NCBI GenBank assembly: GCA_003614735.1
Contig: KZ992592.1
Location: 1-27,631 of the forward strand
Direction: 5' to 3'
Source of the DNA: Thamnocephalis sphaerospora
Lineage: Eukaryota; Zoopagomycota; Zoopagomycetes; Zoopagales; Sigmoideomycetaceae
Length of the DNA: 27,631 nt
The notes under the pieces are model-generated. The model ran no database searches. It was not told where the DNA came from and worked only from the letters and a program-made list of their open reading frames with translations. Shown piece after piece: positions 14,554 through 26,203 of the stretch. Position 1 is the stretch's first letter; every line of letters begins with the position of its first letter. Both the position numbers and the translations under genes were made by a program.

Positions 14554-16874
14554 ATGCGGGAACGTTCACCGCATTCACGTATCGAGCTGACCGCACTTGC
14601 GGCCGCGAATGGCGACGCACCGTCATCGCCAACCGCGTCTCAGCCGAATGGCACGCCGGCCGACACGGAGAAGCATAGACTGCACCAAAACGTGCAGCCT
14701 TCGCGCTGGAACACCAAGGAGTTTTATGTGTACTACTTTCTCTTCTTCACTATTGTTCCGTACATGATCTGGACTGCTTGTCAGCTGAGTTCTGGTGCGT
14801 GTCTGTTAGTGATAGAGCGCTCGCACGCACAGCCGCTGACTGCCCACTGCTGGATTGGCATTCAGACAAGCACCCCAACTATCCAATCTACCAGCATACT
14901 CTCTCCCAAGGCTGGCTGTTTGGTCGGAAGCTGGTAAAAAAAGGCCCTGTCGCACAATGGTATGCGCACAACAGCTAACGCGCAGCCAATCGACAGGATA
15001 ACACAGATCTGCAGTATCGACAGTTTCGCGCAAACATCCCGGTTTTGTGCCTGGTAGCCGTGATATACGTCGCCATCAGCCAATTTCTGGACCGCTTCTC
15101 TGCCGTCGATCCTACCGGCGGCGTCAAACGGAATGCTGTGGTACGGCGTACATTCTATCTTCTTTCCTCGGCGACGTTTATGACAGTGATCTGCGGAGTC
15201 AATATTGTCAAGATACTGGCAATTGTCTCGACAAACTACGCAATTGCTAAGCTTTTGAAAGGAAGTCGCCTGAACCCGCTGGTCACCTGGGCGTTTAATC
15301 TAGCGGTGCTACTTTTTAACGACCAATTTGAAGGGTATGGGTTTGGCATGCTACATGAATCACTGGCCTTTCTGGTAGGTCGGCGACAGTCTGCCATGTC
15401 GGTGCAAACAGCTTTGCCATATTCACCGCTAATCCAATGCCCATCGCAAAGGATGCCTACCGTGGCCTGATGCCCCGGTGGGAAATTCACTTCAAGTTTG
15501 CCATGCTGCGCATGGTGTCGTTCAACATGGACTACTACTGGGCTTGTCGAGGAGACTATCAGCCTTTGCCGGTAAGTGTTGATACGCCAGGCACATGGTG
15601 ACAAAAGAGCGTGGCGCTAATCCGATACCACAGACAAAAAACACGGATCCGGAAAGGCTGCGCATTCAGACATCACGCAAGACAGACGAGTACAACTATC
15701 TCAACTACACTGTCTACATGTTCTATGTGCCGCTCTTCATTGCCGGCCCAATCATCACGTTCAATAACTTTGTGGCTCAGGTACGCGGGCAAGGTGAACA
15801 CTGTCGAGGCTACACGCTGACGACACGATGTGCCGTGCTGCGCCATAGATGCATCACCGCCCAGCATCCATCAAGTATCGAGATACCATTATCTACGCGC
15901 TGCGGGTGTTTGGCGCCATGTTTTTGATGGACGCAATGATGCACTACATTTATGTGGTCACCATTAGCAAAAGCCATGCTTGGGCAGGACTCTCGGCATT
16001 TGAGATCAGCATGGTCGGCTACTTTAATCTCAAGTACATTTGGCTCAAGGTTGGTGGCTGTCGAATGCATTCACATGCGGATCGTAAGCTGACGCGCAAC
16101 CTACTGCGTCTAGCTCCTTGTTATCTGGCGTTTCTTCCGGCTATGGGCTATGGCAGATGGTATTGAGGTGACAGAGAATATGAACCGCTGCATGAGCAAC
16201 AACTATTCGGCCCAGGGCTTCTGGCGTAGCTGGCACCGCAGCTACAATCGCTGGCTGATCCGGTATGGCGCGCTAGCACTTTTCCTGCAATGTCGCTTGT
16301 GCCTAATGATCACTGCACCCACATAGCTACGTGTACATCCCGATGGGTGGCAGCAAGTACGCCATCTACAATATGTGGCCCGTTTTTACCTTTGTTGCCG
16401 TTTGGCACGATGTGTCCTTCAAGCTATTGGCCTGGGCGTGGCTCATCTGCCTCTTCATCCTTCCTGAAATCATTCTTACTCGGCTTACTAGGCCCTACCA
16501 GGTGAGCGCGCAAACCAGCTTGGTAGCGTAACTGGCAACGGTTCTCACACGCGCTGCCCGTAGAACTGGCGCTACTATCGCCATCTTTGCGCAGTTGGTG
16601 GCGTTGGCAATCTCCTGATGATGGCAACCGCCAACCTGGTTGGCTTTGCAGTGGGCGTTGATGGCATGCAAGAGATGTTTAGGCTGATTCTAACGCCAAG
16701 CGGTACGTGGCATACGCGCGGGGCAAGCTGCTTGATCGCTTACACCCGCGGATCCTTCCACTAGGTGTCACCTTCCTAGTCGTCGCGCCCTTTGCCCTGT
16801 TTGGAGCCGTCCAGCTTATGTTTGAAGTGCGAGAAAGCGAGAAGCGTCGCGGCGTGGCTGCGGGCAATTATTAG
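14554..16874 (+). CDS. GUP1: GUP1 membrane-bound O-acyltransferase (MBOAT)
   Basis: Multispanning ER membrane acyltransferase. Yeast Gup1 adds a long fatty acid to lyso-GPI anchors during remodelling and was first found through glycerol uptake. Ten exons (14554-14794, 14866-14933, 14997-15374, 15452-15571, 15634-15780, 15849-16049, 16114-16262, 16327-16501, 16564-16702, 16765-16874) give 575 aa. The soluble N-terminus (about 50 aa, Ser/Pro/Thr-rich) is followed by [20 protein letters not shown], the lumenal motif [20 protein letters not shown], then many membrane segments. MBOAT hallmarks are [29 protein letters not shown] and the catalytic-type WHD with H462. The C-terminus ends with a basic/acidic tail after a final membrane segment. 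All joins are in phase. Confidence 0.95.
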
Positions 16875-16916
16875 CGTTTGTCGCTGTTTGCGGTGTCTAG
16901 ATGCAATAATTTCATA

Positions 16917-16969
16917 ATAATTGATTTTCAGAACGTGAAAACGGAAAATGGTTGTTTTTGATCAATTAT
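16917..16969. repeat. 9-bp inverted repeat ATAATTGAT / ATCAATTAT
   Basis: ATAATTGAT at 16917-16925 is exactly inverted as ATCAATTAT at 16961-16969, with a 35-nt spacer. It lies at the GUP1 side of the AT-rich island. It could be part of a terminator, a protein site or chance in AT-rich DNA. Confidence 0.6.
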
Positions 16970-17000
16970 GCGGATTTGCTAGCGTAAAAGCCGTTCAGCT

Positions 17001-17057
17001 GCACAAAATTTGCAAACATGCACAATTTAACATAAAATGTGTAAACAGCACAAAATT
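17001..17057. repeat. Direct repeat GCACAAAATT (x2, plus a variant)
   Basis: The 10-mer GCACAAAATT occurs at 17001-17010 and again at 17048-17057. A related GCACAATTT lies between them at about 17020-17028. All are in the AT-rich island. Confidence 0.65.
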
Positions 17058-17199
17058 GTACAGTTTGCGCATTTTGCGCATCCAAAAACCAAATGTTTCG
17101 CATTTTCTTCGATTTTAGATGAAAATAGCTGCATTTCATTCCAAATTCCCGCAATTCACAGCTGTAATGACAGAAAACGCCACTTTTGCGTTTGCAGGC

Positions 17200-20183
17200 T
17201 CACAGTTGTCTGGGCACTACCGCCAGGCCCACAGCCTCCAACTGGGCAGCATCAACGGTAGACGGACAGTCTACGGTAAGGTCTTTGCCACCGGCCGATT
17301 TGGGAAAGGCAATGACATCGCGGATACTAGGCGCCTCGCAGAGGATAGATATCATACGATCCAAGCCTAAAGGCGGCGCTAGGGCATTAGCGCAGCACGG
17401 AACATGCCTAGATCAGGCTTGCCTACCAATAGCGAATCCGCCGTGTGGTGGGCAGCCGGATGCCAGTGCATTCAACAGATGCTCAAAGCGTGCCGTCTCA
17501 ACATGGGTCAGCTAGTAGTATGGCGCTGCGCGGTTAGCGTGGTAGGAGAGCCACCAGCAGCCACCGTATGGGTCTAACCTGCAGTACGCTCTCCATAATA
17601 TGGCGCTGCACATCCGATTGATGTACACGAATAGAACCGCCACCTATCTCGGTACCATTCAGCACTAGATCATAATGCTGGCCGCGAACCTAGACGGCGC
17701 CCACGTTAGCATGGTGCACATTGGGCCGGGTTTATATGTGTCAGCCGCACTTTGTCCGGATGGCTACTCAGCATAGAGACGTCCTCTGCCACAGGGGCCG
17801 TGAACGGATGATGTGTTGCTTGAATTCGACCCGACTCGGTATCGCGCGTGAATAGGGGAAAGTCAACGACCCACAAAAAGTCATGGCGTTTGGGATCGAT
17901 GTCCAGCAATTCTGTCGCGCAAATGCATGAGCCTTGGCAGTGCTAAAGACAAGGGCCACCTACTTTTCGACTGCAGGAACCGTGCGGCCTGGAGACGCAA
18001 CCGGCCAAGTGGCGTAGAGTCACCCTAGATTGTTAAGACCACAGTAGTGGTAGTCGTGCAGGTAGCGTGGGTTATCACTCGAGTGTCGGCGGTTCGCTTG
18101 CAAATTACTATCCTACCGAAAGCTTTGCTGGCCGGTGATTGTAGACGACAAGATCACCAACATTGATGGATTCTGTGACCGTTTCTTGACCATCTCCTTC
18201 GTTGTCCCAGCTTTCACCGGGTGAGAGCCGCTCTTCACACCGTTTCCTGACCTTTTGAACGTTGTCTGCGGTGACGCGAACCCACTCCACATCTTTTGTG
18301 TGGCCAGTAAGGCCAGCGGCGGCCCGTACAGCTGCCATATCCTTTTTCACAATTTGTGCACCATGCTTAATGCAAAGCATGTCAGTTACTAGCTCGGGAC
18401 GGTAGCCGCGCAGCTGCCGGATCTATGTGCGCACGCATTAGCATCGCGGAAGCTACGCAGATTGACACTATCCGCGACGCTTTTACCCACTCGCATGTCA
18501 AACCGTGTATCTGGCTTATCGATGCCATACTATTGGTTGCAGCGTAAGTAGTCGGACACACTTTGAGCATGGTGTACCCGCATATACTCGAATAGCTTGC
18601 CTGGAGCATCGCCTGACGGAACGGCATGACACGGAACGGCTTTCCAACCACCGTGCTGGTGGGATAGGCTGTACGCCACATTGCAGTGACAACACGCTCC
18701 ACAAGTTCCATCACTTGGCGTGCCGTGACAAACGACAGTTCCAGATCGAGCTGAAAACAACGGGTGCGCTGTTAGCTGAAAAGAGCATCGTTGGACATCG
18801 TCTTTCTGCGCACCTGGGTAAACTCGGGCTGCCGGTCGGCACGCAAATCCTCATCCCGAAAGCATTTCGCCACCTGAAAGTACTTGTCCACACCTGCTGC
18901 CATCAGCATCTGCTTGCACTACGGTGCATTTCAAAGCCTTGCATTAGCAATTTCTATCTAGATTGCGCACGTGTAATCGCCGCTTAACCTGCTGCGGGCT
19001 CTGTGACAGTGCGAAAAATTCGCCGGCCGCTCGAGTAGGTACTAGATACTCGCGAGCACCTTCAGGTGTCGACTTGAACAACATGGGCGTCTCAACTTCA
19101 AGGAAACCTAAAGTTGATGGGTTACACTTAGTATGCGACAAACAACAATGCATTGCGCGCGCGTGCATTTTACCCTCTGTCAGCAGCGTGCTGCGTGCCG
19201 CGCTGATAATTCGCGATCGCTTAATAAGATTCTCCTGAAGTGCTGGGCGCCGTAAATCAATGTAGCGATACCGAAGACGAATGTCCTCTGCAGGCTGGGC
19301 ATTTTGATGCAGTTAACAGAGGCCGACATAGTGCACGATTGTCGCGACCTACCAGTTTCCGGCTTGTTGGCGTGAATGGGAGATGCGTGGCTGCATTCAG
19401 TCGTTCCAGCGAGTCGACAACTACCTCGATCTGCCCTGTCGATTGCTCCTTTTGCAATGCATATATGTACTCTGCTGGTCAGCGAGTGTGTCATGCAGCT
19501 GCGCCCGTACGCAATCACACACTTTGCTCGCCATTCCTTCCGGACGCGGGCGAACGGTGCCGGTCACGCAAAGGACGTCCTCTGCTCCAAGTGTGTCAAG
19601 AGCGTCCCACATTCCAGTGCTAGTATGGCTGACTGGATCCTCCATCTGGCGCTCAAAGACTAGCTGGACTGCGCCCATTCGATCGCGCAGCGATATAAAT
19701 GCCAGCTTGTCCGACATTTGGCTGCACAATGATCAGCACTGTAAGTCCGCGTCGGCCAATGGATACTTTACGCCACTTTTGTGTGTAATCTGACACTTGC
19801 CGAACATGCGATATCCATCCACAGAGAACAACGCGCTGACCAACGTCCGAAGCTCGCAGCTGACCGCACTCGTGCGTTCTGCGCGTAAACAAGGGCTCTG
19901 AAGACTTGCGTGAGTGACTGTTTGCTCGCGTACGCCCAGCGAGCTAGCGGCATGTACCTTTGCCAATGTCCTGGTGCATGTCGGACGCAATGCCGGAGAA
20001 GACGCGTCTTCCTGTTTGCCAGACGTGCGCGGTCGACGGTCCGACCCGACCCATTGGCCGGCAGAGTGCCGACTGAGAGTGCAGCCTGTGGACACGGCCA
20101 GGCTGAAGAATCGCAGCGGCTGCACGCCGAGCTGCCCAGCCTGGCTGCGTGGAAAGTCGTGAAAGCGTGCAGAATCGGTTCAT
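17200..20183 (-). CDS. MSD1: Aspartyl-tRNA synthetase, mitochondrial (bacterial type)
   Basis: Charges mitochondrial tRNA-Asp. Fifteen exons on the minus strand (19958-20183, 19801-19897, 19523-19721, 19353-19430, 19174-19294, 18989-19107, 18814-18918, 18601-18750, 18491-18529, 18117-18422, 17964-18024, 17751-17911, 17579-17689, 17427-17511, 17200-17366) sum to 2025 nt, 674 aa. The first about 75 residues ([20 protein letters not shown]...) are an Arg/Ala/Ser-rich mitochondrial presequence. An OB-fold anticodon-binding domain follows ([20 protein letters not shown]), then motif 1 ([10 protein letters not shown]), QSPQQ (276-280), motif 2 [14 protein letters not shown] (R301), a GAD insertion with VRVTADNVQ, and motif 3 GGFAIGLDRM (R623). 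Two introns (after exons 2 and 8) are GC-AG. It diverges from RPN2. An in-frame open extension runs upstream of the chosen ATG to 20384, but the presequence supports 20183. Confidence 0.94.
18530..18600 (-). other. GC-AG intron in MSD1 (GCAAGC donor)
   Basis: On the minus strand the exon ..FRQAMLQ ends at 18601 and is followed by GCAAGC; the acceptor CAATAG ends just before 18529, where [10 protein letters not shown] begins. No GT donor in the required phase joins these two conserved AspRS segments, so a GC donor is the best reading. Confidence 0.8.
19722..19800 (-). other. GC-AG intron in MSD1 (GCAAGT donor)
   Basis: On the minus strand the donor GCAAGT follows ..CGWISHVR, and the acceptor GTGCAG lies just before 19721, where [16 protein letters not shown] begins. 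The joined sequence is the expected anticodon-binding domain. One GT donor in the right phase (GTGGCG) exists but would insert extra residues (QVSDYTQN) into a conserved region. Confidence 0.75.
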
Positions 20184-20540
20184 GCTTATGAGAGGTAAAG
20201 AAGCGACCGTGCCACGCAGGAGCTCGGTAAAGCCGATCTTGCACGCTTGCCTCGACACAAGTGCCATTAGTGTTCCGCTCAAGCCCGACCCGATGATAAT
20301 GACGCTGGCTGATGATGACGCGTCCTCGTTTCTCGTTAGCCCGCTATCTTCACAAGGATCCCTACAAGGCATCTTCTCTGTCATCGTCTCCTCCCTTCTT
20401 CCTCAGCACCAACCCCGCCCCGTCCTTTCCAGCACCGGCCTTGCTGCCCCGCTGACGCGGCTGTTACTATCATTTCCGCCTCTTTGATTGTTACCTTTTC
20501 ATCGTGGGGCTGACATCGTCGCGTTCTTCTCGCAAACGCC
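20184..20540. promoter_or_regulatory. Divergent promoter region MSD1 / RPN2
   Basis: This 357-bp gap separates divergent start codons. The RPN2 side is pyrimidine-rich on the plus strand (about 20375-20430) and contains CCGCCCCGTCC. An ACGCGT (MluI-type) hexamer sits at 20318-20323. I looked for the proteasome-associated element GGTGGCAAA and did not find it. On the minus strand the MSD1 frame is open back to an ATG at 20384. Confidence 0.5.
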
Positions 20541-23500
20541 ATGGCAACTATTACCTCGGCTGGTGAGTAGTATACTGGCCGGAACGTGTGTTCTCCTGGC
20601 GCCGGAGGAGACATCTTGTATTTGATGAGTCGACTGGTGTGGCTGACGGCCGAGCGCTATCGCTGACAGGCGGCGTGCTGTCGCTACTGGATGACTCGGA
20701 AAATGAGCTGCGCGTGCACGCACTGCAGAAGCTTAACGGTCTTGTGGGCCTCTTCTGGTCCGAGATCGCCGATCACATTACCAAGATGTAGGTGCTTTGG
20801 TGGGGAATGGGCCAGTATGTGGGTGTTGACGTGTATCTTGCGACTTTTAGCGAGCTGCTGCATGAGGACGAAGACTTTGAGCAGCGCGCACTAGCTGCGC
20901 TGGTGGCGTCCAAGGTGTATTACTATCTTGGCGAATACGACGAGTCGCTTTCGTTCGCACTTGGTGCTGGTGATCTGTTTGATCCGTCTGAGAAGACCGA
21001 GTACACGGAGACGTTGACGGGTAGGCGCCTATGGTGCACAGCTGTGTGATATAGTGGAGCGCTGCTGACATTACTGGTTTTGCAGCCAAGGCGGTGGACA
21101 AGTATATTACTTTGCGTGCCGATCCGACGACACGGCCCAACGTGGATGGTCGGCTGGCGGGTATTGTCACGCGCATGTTCTCGCGCTGCTTTGAGGATGG
21201 AGAGTACAAGCAGGTGCGTGCGCGTATGCGCCATTGGACAGGATTCGGCTGTTGCTTACCTTTTAATGGCAGGCGATTGGCGTTGCGCTCGAGTCGCACC
21301 ATCTCGACTATCTTGAGCAGGCTATTTGCCGCGGCGACACACCGTCTCTTTTGCTCTATGTACAGGATGTGTGCATGACGCTGGTGCAGAATCTCGAGTT
21401 CCGCAACACGGTGGGTTTGCGGCGTCATGGAGCGTGGCGCATTTTGAATACTATGTGCGGGAGACTGACGGCAAGTGATCCATTGTAGGTACTTCAACTC
21501 TTGGTGCGTAAGCTCAAGGAGCAGGAGGAGCCGGATTATATTGCAATCAGCCAGTGTCTGCTGCATCTGGGCGATAGCGAGGCAGGCGGCGCTATGCTCG
21601 ACACGCTTGCACGTAAAAGTGATGTAAGTGCCGTGCTTGTTTTCTCTCTGGCGGTTCGCTAATGCCACTGTACACTGCCAACGTGTCTAGATCGACTATC
21701 TTGTCGCATGTCAAATCGCATTTGACCTGGTGGAGAGTGCCACACAACAGCATTTGCGTAGCGTGGTTGCTACTCTGACTGCATCTCGTCCTGAGGTAGG
21801 CGCCTTTACTGCGGTGATGGTGGTGATGGCTGGCTGTGCCACGGTGGCTGATGTGACTTTTTGGCTAGGAGTCGGATAGTGAGCTTTTCGCGCGCTTTGA
21901 CAATCTGGAGCGCATTCTTTCCGGTAGCGTCACCATTCGCCTGTTCCTAGAGTGCCTGTATCGCAACAACCGCACAGATCTCTTGATTCTGAAAAACACC
22001 AAGGTATGCCAGGCAATGGGCGGTCCATGGACAGGCCGATTAGCTTATCTGTAGCGACGACTGGCTGTGTAGAATGCACTCGACTCGCGCAGCTCCATGT
22101 ACCATACTGCAGTAACGTTTGCGAACGCAATCATGAATGCCGGTACGACCAGCGACCGATTTCTGCGTGACAATCTGGACTGGCTGGCACGTGCGTCCAA
22201 CTGGTCCAAGTTTAGCGCTACCGCTAGCCTTGGTGTTATTCACAAGGTGAGCTGGCCGCCTCTACTTTAGTATTCCGCCCGCCATCTAATGCGTATCATG
22301 ACTGTTAGGGCCATGTATCGGAGAGTCAGGCACTGCTTGCGCCGTATCTTCCCCAGGGCGGTTCAAGCACCGGCGCATACTCTGAGGGTGGCTCGCTGTA
22401 TGCCCTAGGCCTTATCCACGCCAACCATGGCGCGGGCGTGCTAGAGTATCTGAAGAATGCCCTGCGGAATAGCCAGCAAGAGGTTGTTCAGCACGGTGCT
22501 TCTCTAGGTCTTGGCGTGGCCGGTATGGCGACGTGTGATGAAGGTGGGTGTTTTCTGCCGCTGTTTGGGTTTGGCTGTGTCACGGCTAATACGAGCGTGG
22601 ATAGTCGTGTACGAGGACCTGAAGACGGTTTTGTTTTCGGATAGCGCAGTAGCGGGCGAGGCTGCTGGCTTGGCTATTGGCCTGGTGATGCTTGGTTCTG
22701 CCTCGGAGCGAGTCCTTGACGAGATGCTGCGTTACGCACACGATACGCAGCACGAAAAGATCATCCGCGGCATTGCTGTGGGCGTGGCCCTTATGATGTT
22801 TGGCAAGGAAGAGGAGGCTGATGCGCTTATTGAGCAGCTAAAGGGCGACAAGGTGTGTGGCGATGTGTAAAGTAGTGCTACACGTGCGCTGACACGTTTT
22901 GCCATTGCCCGTGCTCAGGACACCATTCTCCGCTATGGTGCCGTCTATACCATTGCCATGGCCTACTGTGGAACCGGTAATAACAAGGCTATCCGTCAGC
23001 TGTTGCATCTCGCTGTGAGCGATGTCAACGACGATGTTCGTCGTGCTGCTGTCACTTCGCTGGGATTCATTCTTTTCCGGTCGCCGGAGCAGGTGCCGCG
23101 CCTGGTGCAGCTTCTCTCGGAGAGCTACAACCCGCATGTTCGCTATGGTGCAACCTTTGCGCTAGGTATTGCGTGCGCTGGTACCGGTATGGATGTGAGT
23201 GTAAACGGCACAGCGGCGAGGTTGAGATTGGCAAACGGCATTTTGCTTACATTTTGTAACCTCATGGTGCGTTACTGCAGGCTGCCATCGACATTCTGGA
23301 GCCAATGACCCGGGACTCTGCCGACTTTGTCCGACAGGGCGCGCTGATTGCGCTGGCCATGGTGCTACAGCAGCAAAACGAGGCTATGAATCCAAAGGTG
23401 TGTGCTGTTAGTAGAAACGAGCGTACGCGTGAATATTGACCTGGTTGTTGCCGTTATAGACGGTTGTTGTGCGCAAGCTGTTTGAAAAGATCATTGCTGA

Positions 23501-24780
23501 GCGACACGAGGATCCAGTGGCCAAATTTGGTGCTGTGCTGGGCCAGGGCATCATTGACGCTGGTATGTGTATCGTTCTCCGTGATGGCGAGCCTTTTCTA
23601 ATGCGGTATGGACTACAGGTGGACGCAACGTGGCAATTTCGCTGCAGTCGCCCTCCGGACACATCAACATGTCTGCCGTGGTGGGCATGGCAGTGTTTAC
23701 CCAGTTCTGGTACTGGTATCCGCTGATGCACTTCCTCAGCCTGTCGCTTACGCCGACTGCACTCATCGGTCTGAACAAGGACCTTCATGTAAGTGCACCA
23801 GTGCCACAGGCACCAACTCGAAAATGTGCGCGTCCTTTTTACCGTACTGATGCATGTGCCGAAATGACATTTAGGTGCCCAAATTCAACTTTGTGTCCAA
23901 CGCAAAGCCGTCTCTATTTGCCTACCCGCCAGAGACCAAGCCGCCTACAGCCAGCGTGGTCGAGAAGGTAATATTGACGATGCTGCGTAGCGTATGGCGG
24001 CATGTTTGCAACTTGGAGCGTGTGCTGACCGCCAGCCATTCACTGCATTAGGTAGCAACAGCCGTGCTTTCCACAACTGCCAAGGCCAAGGCACGGGCAA
24101 AGAAGCAGGAAAAGGAAAAGACTGCCGAAGAAACTACAATGGATGTGGTAGGTGTAGCGTGCAAAGTGCAGATGGCCGGTATGGGCCGCTAAAGCTGTAC
24201 GTATGGCAGGACGAGGCCAAGGAAACCGCCGACACTGAGGCGGCCGATGAGGCACAAAAGGTGATTAGGCGGTTGCATTTATGACTAGTACACAGCTGCT
24301 AACAGCTTGCATTGTCACAGACGGAGGAGACTGCTGTCGAAAAGGAGCAAAGCTTTGAGGAGCTTTCCAATGTGTCGCGCGTGCTGCCAACTCAGTGGCG
24401 GTTTGTTACTTTTGAGGAGGGCTCGCGCTACCTGCCCGTAAAGAAGGTGGGTGTAGGCATGGTTGTTGAATTCATGCACACATGGATCTCATCCACTATG
24501 TTCGTTTTATAGGGCAAGTTTGGTGGCATTTTGATGATGAATGACACGCACCCCGAAGAGCCTGAGGAGCTCGTTTCGATCGACATCCCATCAGGTTAGC
24601 AATGCGTAGTTTAGCGCTGGCGTAGGCTGTTTGGCTGACATCTAACCTGTAGCAGAGAATCGTTCGGCTACTGAAGGTGGCATCGGCGGTGCCGAACATG
24701 ACGAGGACGACGAGGACGACTCGGATGAGGACGACGCTGTGGAGGCACCAGAGCCTTTCGAGTACCCGTTCGATGAGTGA
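20541..24780 (+). CDS. RPN2: 26S proteasome regulatory subunit RPN2 (PSMD1)
   Basis: Largest base subunit of the 19S particle, a scaffold that anchors the ubiquitin receptor Rpn13. Exons: 20541-20562, 20670-20787, 20851-21020, 21086-21213, 21273-21410, 21489-21623, 21691-21795, 21869-22003, 22073-22246, 22309-22543, 22605-22852, 22919-23194, 23281-23397, 23460-23562, 23619-23788, 23875-23967, 24052-24147, 24210-24260, 24321-24446, 24513-24594, 24656-24780. These 21 exons give 948 aa, the usual RPN2 size. The helical N-terminus ([20 protein letters not shown]) leads to a torus of PC repeats ([44 protein letters not shown]). A Lys/Glu-rich linker and an acidic run ([12 protein letters not shown]) precede the C-terminal [12 protein letters not shown] (937-948), which resembles the Rpn13-binding tail of PSMD1. 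All joins are in phase. Confidence 0.97.
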
Positions 24781-24957
24781 TAGATGGTACCTATTTGTAT
24801 CACACTGGCACTGCAGCGCCAATGTCGACTGCAGATCGTGGAGACTCGTAAATCATGGCGTTAAAAGCCCAGGCTTAGACTGTGCCGTCACTTTGTAACA
24901 GAAGATGCAGTTGTGCATGTATTTTGGGCAGCGCAAATAGGCTGTGGTCCGAGTGTG

Positions 24958-26080
24958 CTACGTGGTGATGATGCCAAACGGGATGATATTGCCAGTGAGC
25001 TGGATGAAAACGTATTGCGTGAGCCACCGTGCTGCCACACCGGCGACGAGGATCGGCAGCGTTGCCTTGAGATTCGAGCCCAGAAACACTTTGGTGCGTA
25101 TTGGTTAGGAATCGTCTTACTGAAGGCAGAGGATCATGCAGACCCACCCGAGATTGCCTCTAGGTTTGACGTGATCTCAAAGAGGCCTAGTACCCGGGCG
25201 TATTCCAGACGGGAATAGTCCCATATAACCATCAAAATGAGCAGCAGCTTGCTGAAACTCGATATCGTCAGCGCCATTGAGAGGTAGTTGTAGCTACAGT
25301 GCAGTGCAAAGAATGCGTTGGAAACGATATAGGTGCAGCAAACAGGTGTTCTATCTGCCTACTTGATGATCGGATGGCGCTTGTAGAACCAGAGCCAAAC
25401 AAGCCACCGCGTTACGATATGGAACACGCACAGCTCTGCGTCGAGCGCAAGTGCAGGTGAGTTGGCGCGGCATGCCACGCTGTTGAACTGGCGCGGCTTA
25501 CCAATGACACAGAGTAGTAAGAGATACACGTATTGCACCAGAGCATTGTGGCTGAAGAATTCAGGCATAACATCGGCGTAGTAGCGCTCTAGTCGGTACC
25601 AGCGAATGTCTACGCCGTAGCCATGTTTTTCAACTACTCGTTACAAATGCGCCGCATCACTCACTCTTTCTGTTACATACAGACGTCAAACAGCACCAGA
25701 AGCACGGCAAGCTTTGCAACACTTGGCTATGCATCGACATCGGAATGGGTGTATTTAGAGTACAGCGACAGGGTTACCATGTAGCCAGCTGCACCTACAT
25801 GAAAGCCCTTGTCGTAGTACTCCAGGCGATTGAACAGGAGGTGTCGATAGACCTGCGGTTTGTGGAGAAGCAGATCGATGAAGATAACGACAAAGTCGAG
25901 TTCTACATATTTGTCCACGAATCGTCCGCAGGCGTCCTGCAGTGGGCGCGTACGTTTAGCAGACTAGCACTCGCTATGACGCTACTGTCTGCCACCTACA
26001 CAAGGCGTCAGGCGAATGTTTCCCTTGCTGTACTCGGTGTACAATGTGTTGACCGGCCGGCCGCATTCCACGCAAAGCAT
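24958..26080 (-). CDS. ARV1: ARV1 ER sterol/GPI lipid homeostasis protein
   Basis: ER membrane protein required for sterol distribution and for delivery of GPI intermediates. Seven exons on the minus strand (26000-26080, 25799-25936, 25681-25726, 25502-25633, 25363-25435, 25148-25293, 24958-25088) give 248 aa. The Arv1 homology domain is clear: MLCVECGRPVNTLYTEYSKG, then CDACGRFVDKYVELDFVV and HKPQVYRHLLFNRL. The zinc-binding cysteines are C3, C6, C27 and C30. Several hydrophobic segments follow, such as VAKLAVLLVLFDV, ALVQYVYLLLLCVIG and LLLILMVIW. The frame is open upstream of the start but has no earlier ATG in it, so 26080 is the start. The gene converges on RPN2 and diverges from PTPA with only 123 bp between starts. 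Confidence 0.93.
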
Positions 26081-26203
26081 CTCTGCTATAGCTTGGGCAC
26101 TTGTTGGTGGAATGAGTGAGATGGCGTCGAGAATGAGAAGGCAGGCACCGAACGCGTCGACTGCCCCTGGTGCTAGCGTATTCCTTCTGTGTTTCTCTAC
26201 GCC
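26081..26203. promoter_or_regulatory. Short bidirectional promoter ARV1 / PTPA
   Basis: Only 123 bp separate the divergent ARV1 and PTPA start codons, so their core promoters must overlap or share elements. No specific site could be named. Confidence 0.5.

Larger units (their letters stand above)
16897..17190. other. AT-rich intergenic island between convergent GUP1 and MSD1
   Basis: By hand count 16921-17160 is 35% GC (84 of 240), clearly lower than the flanking genes. It fills the 325-bp gap between the stop codons of two convergent genes, so it is not a promoter of either. It contains short words repeated in direct and inverted orientation. No gene was recognised. Some yeasts, including Malassezia, have short AT-rich centromere cores in intergenic gaps, and AT-rich gaps also serve as replication origins. 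Plain 3' UTR sequence is the simplest alternative. Confidence 0.7.

Noticed and set aside
20847-21668. A 273-codon open frame on the minus strand
   Set aside because: It lies opposite RPN2 exons and introns, which are in-phase and conserved. The antisense translation resembles no known family.
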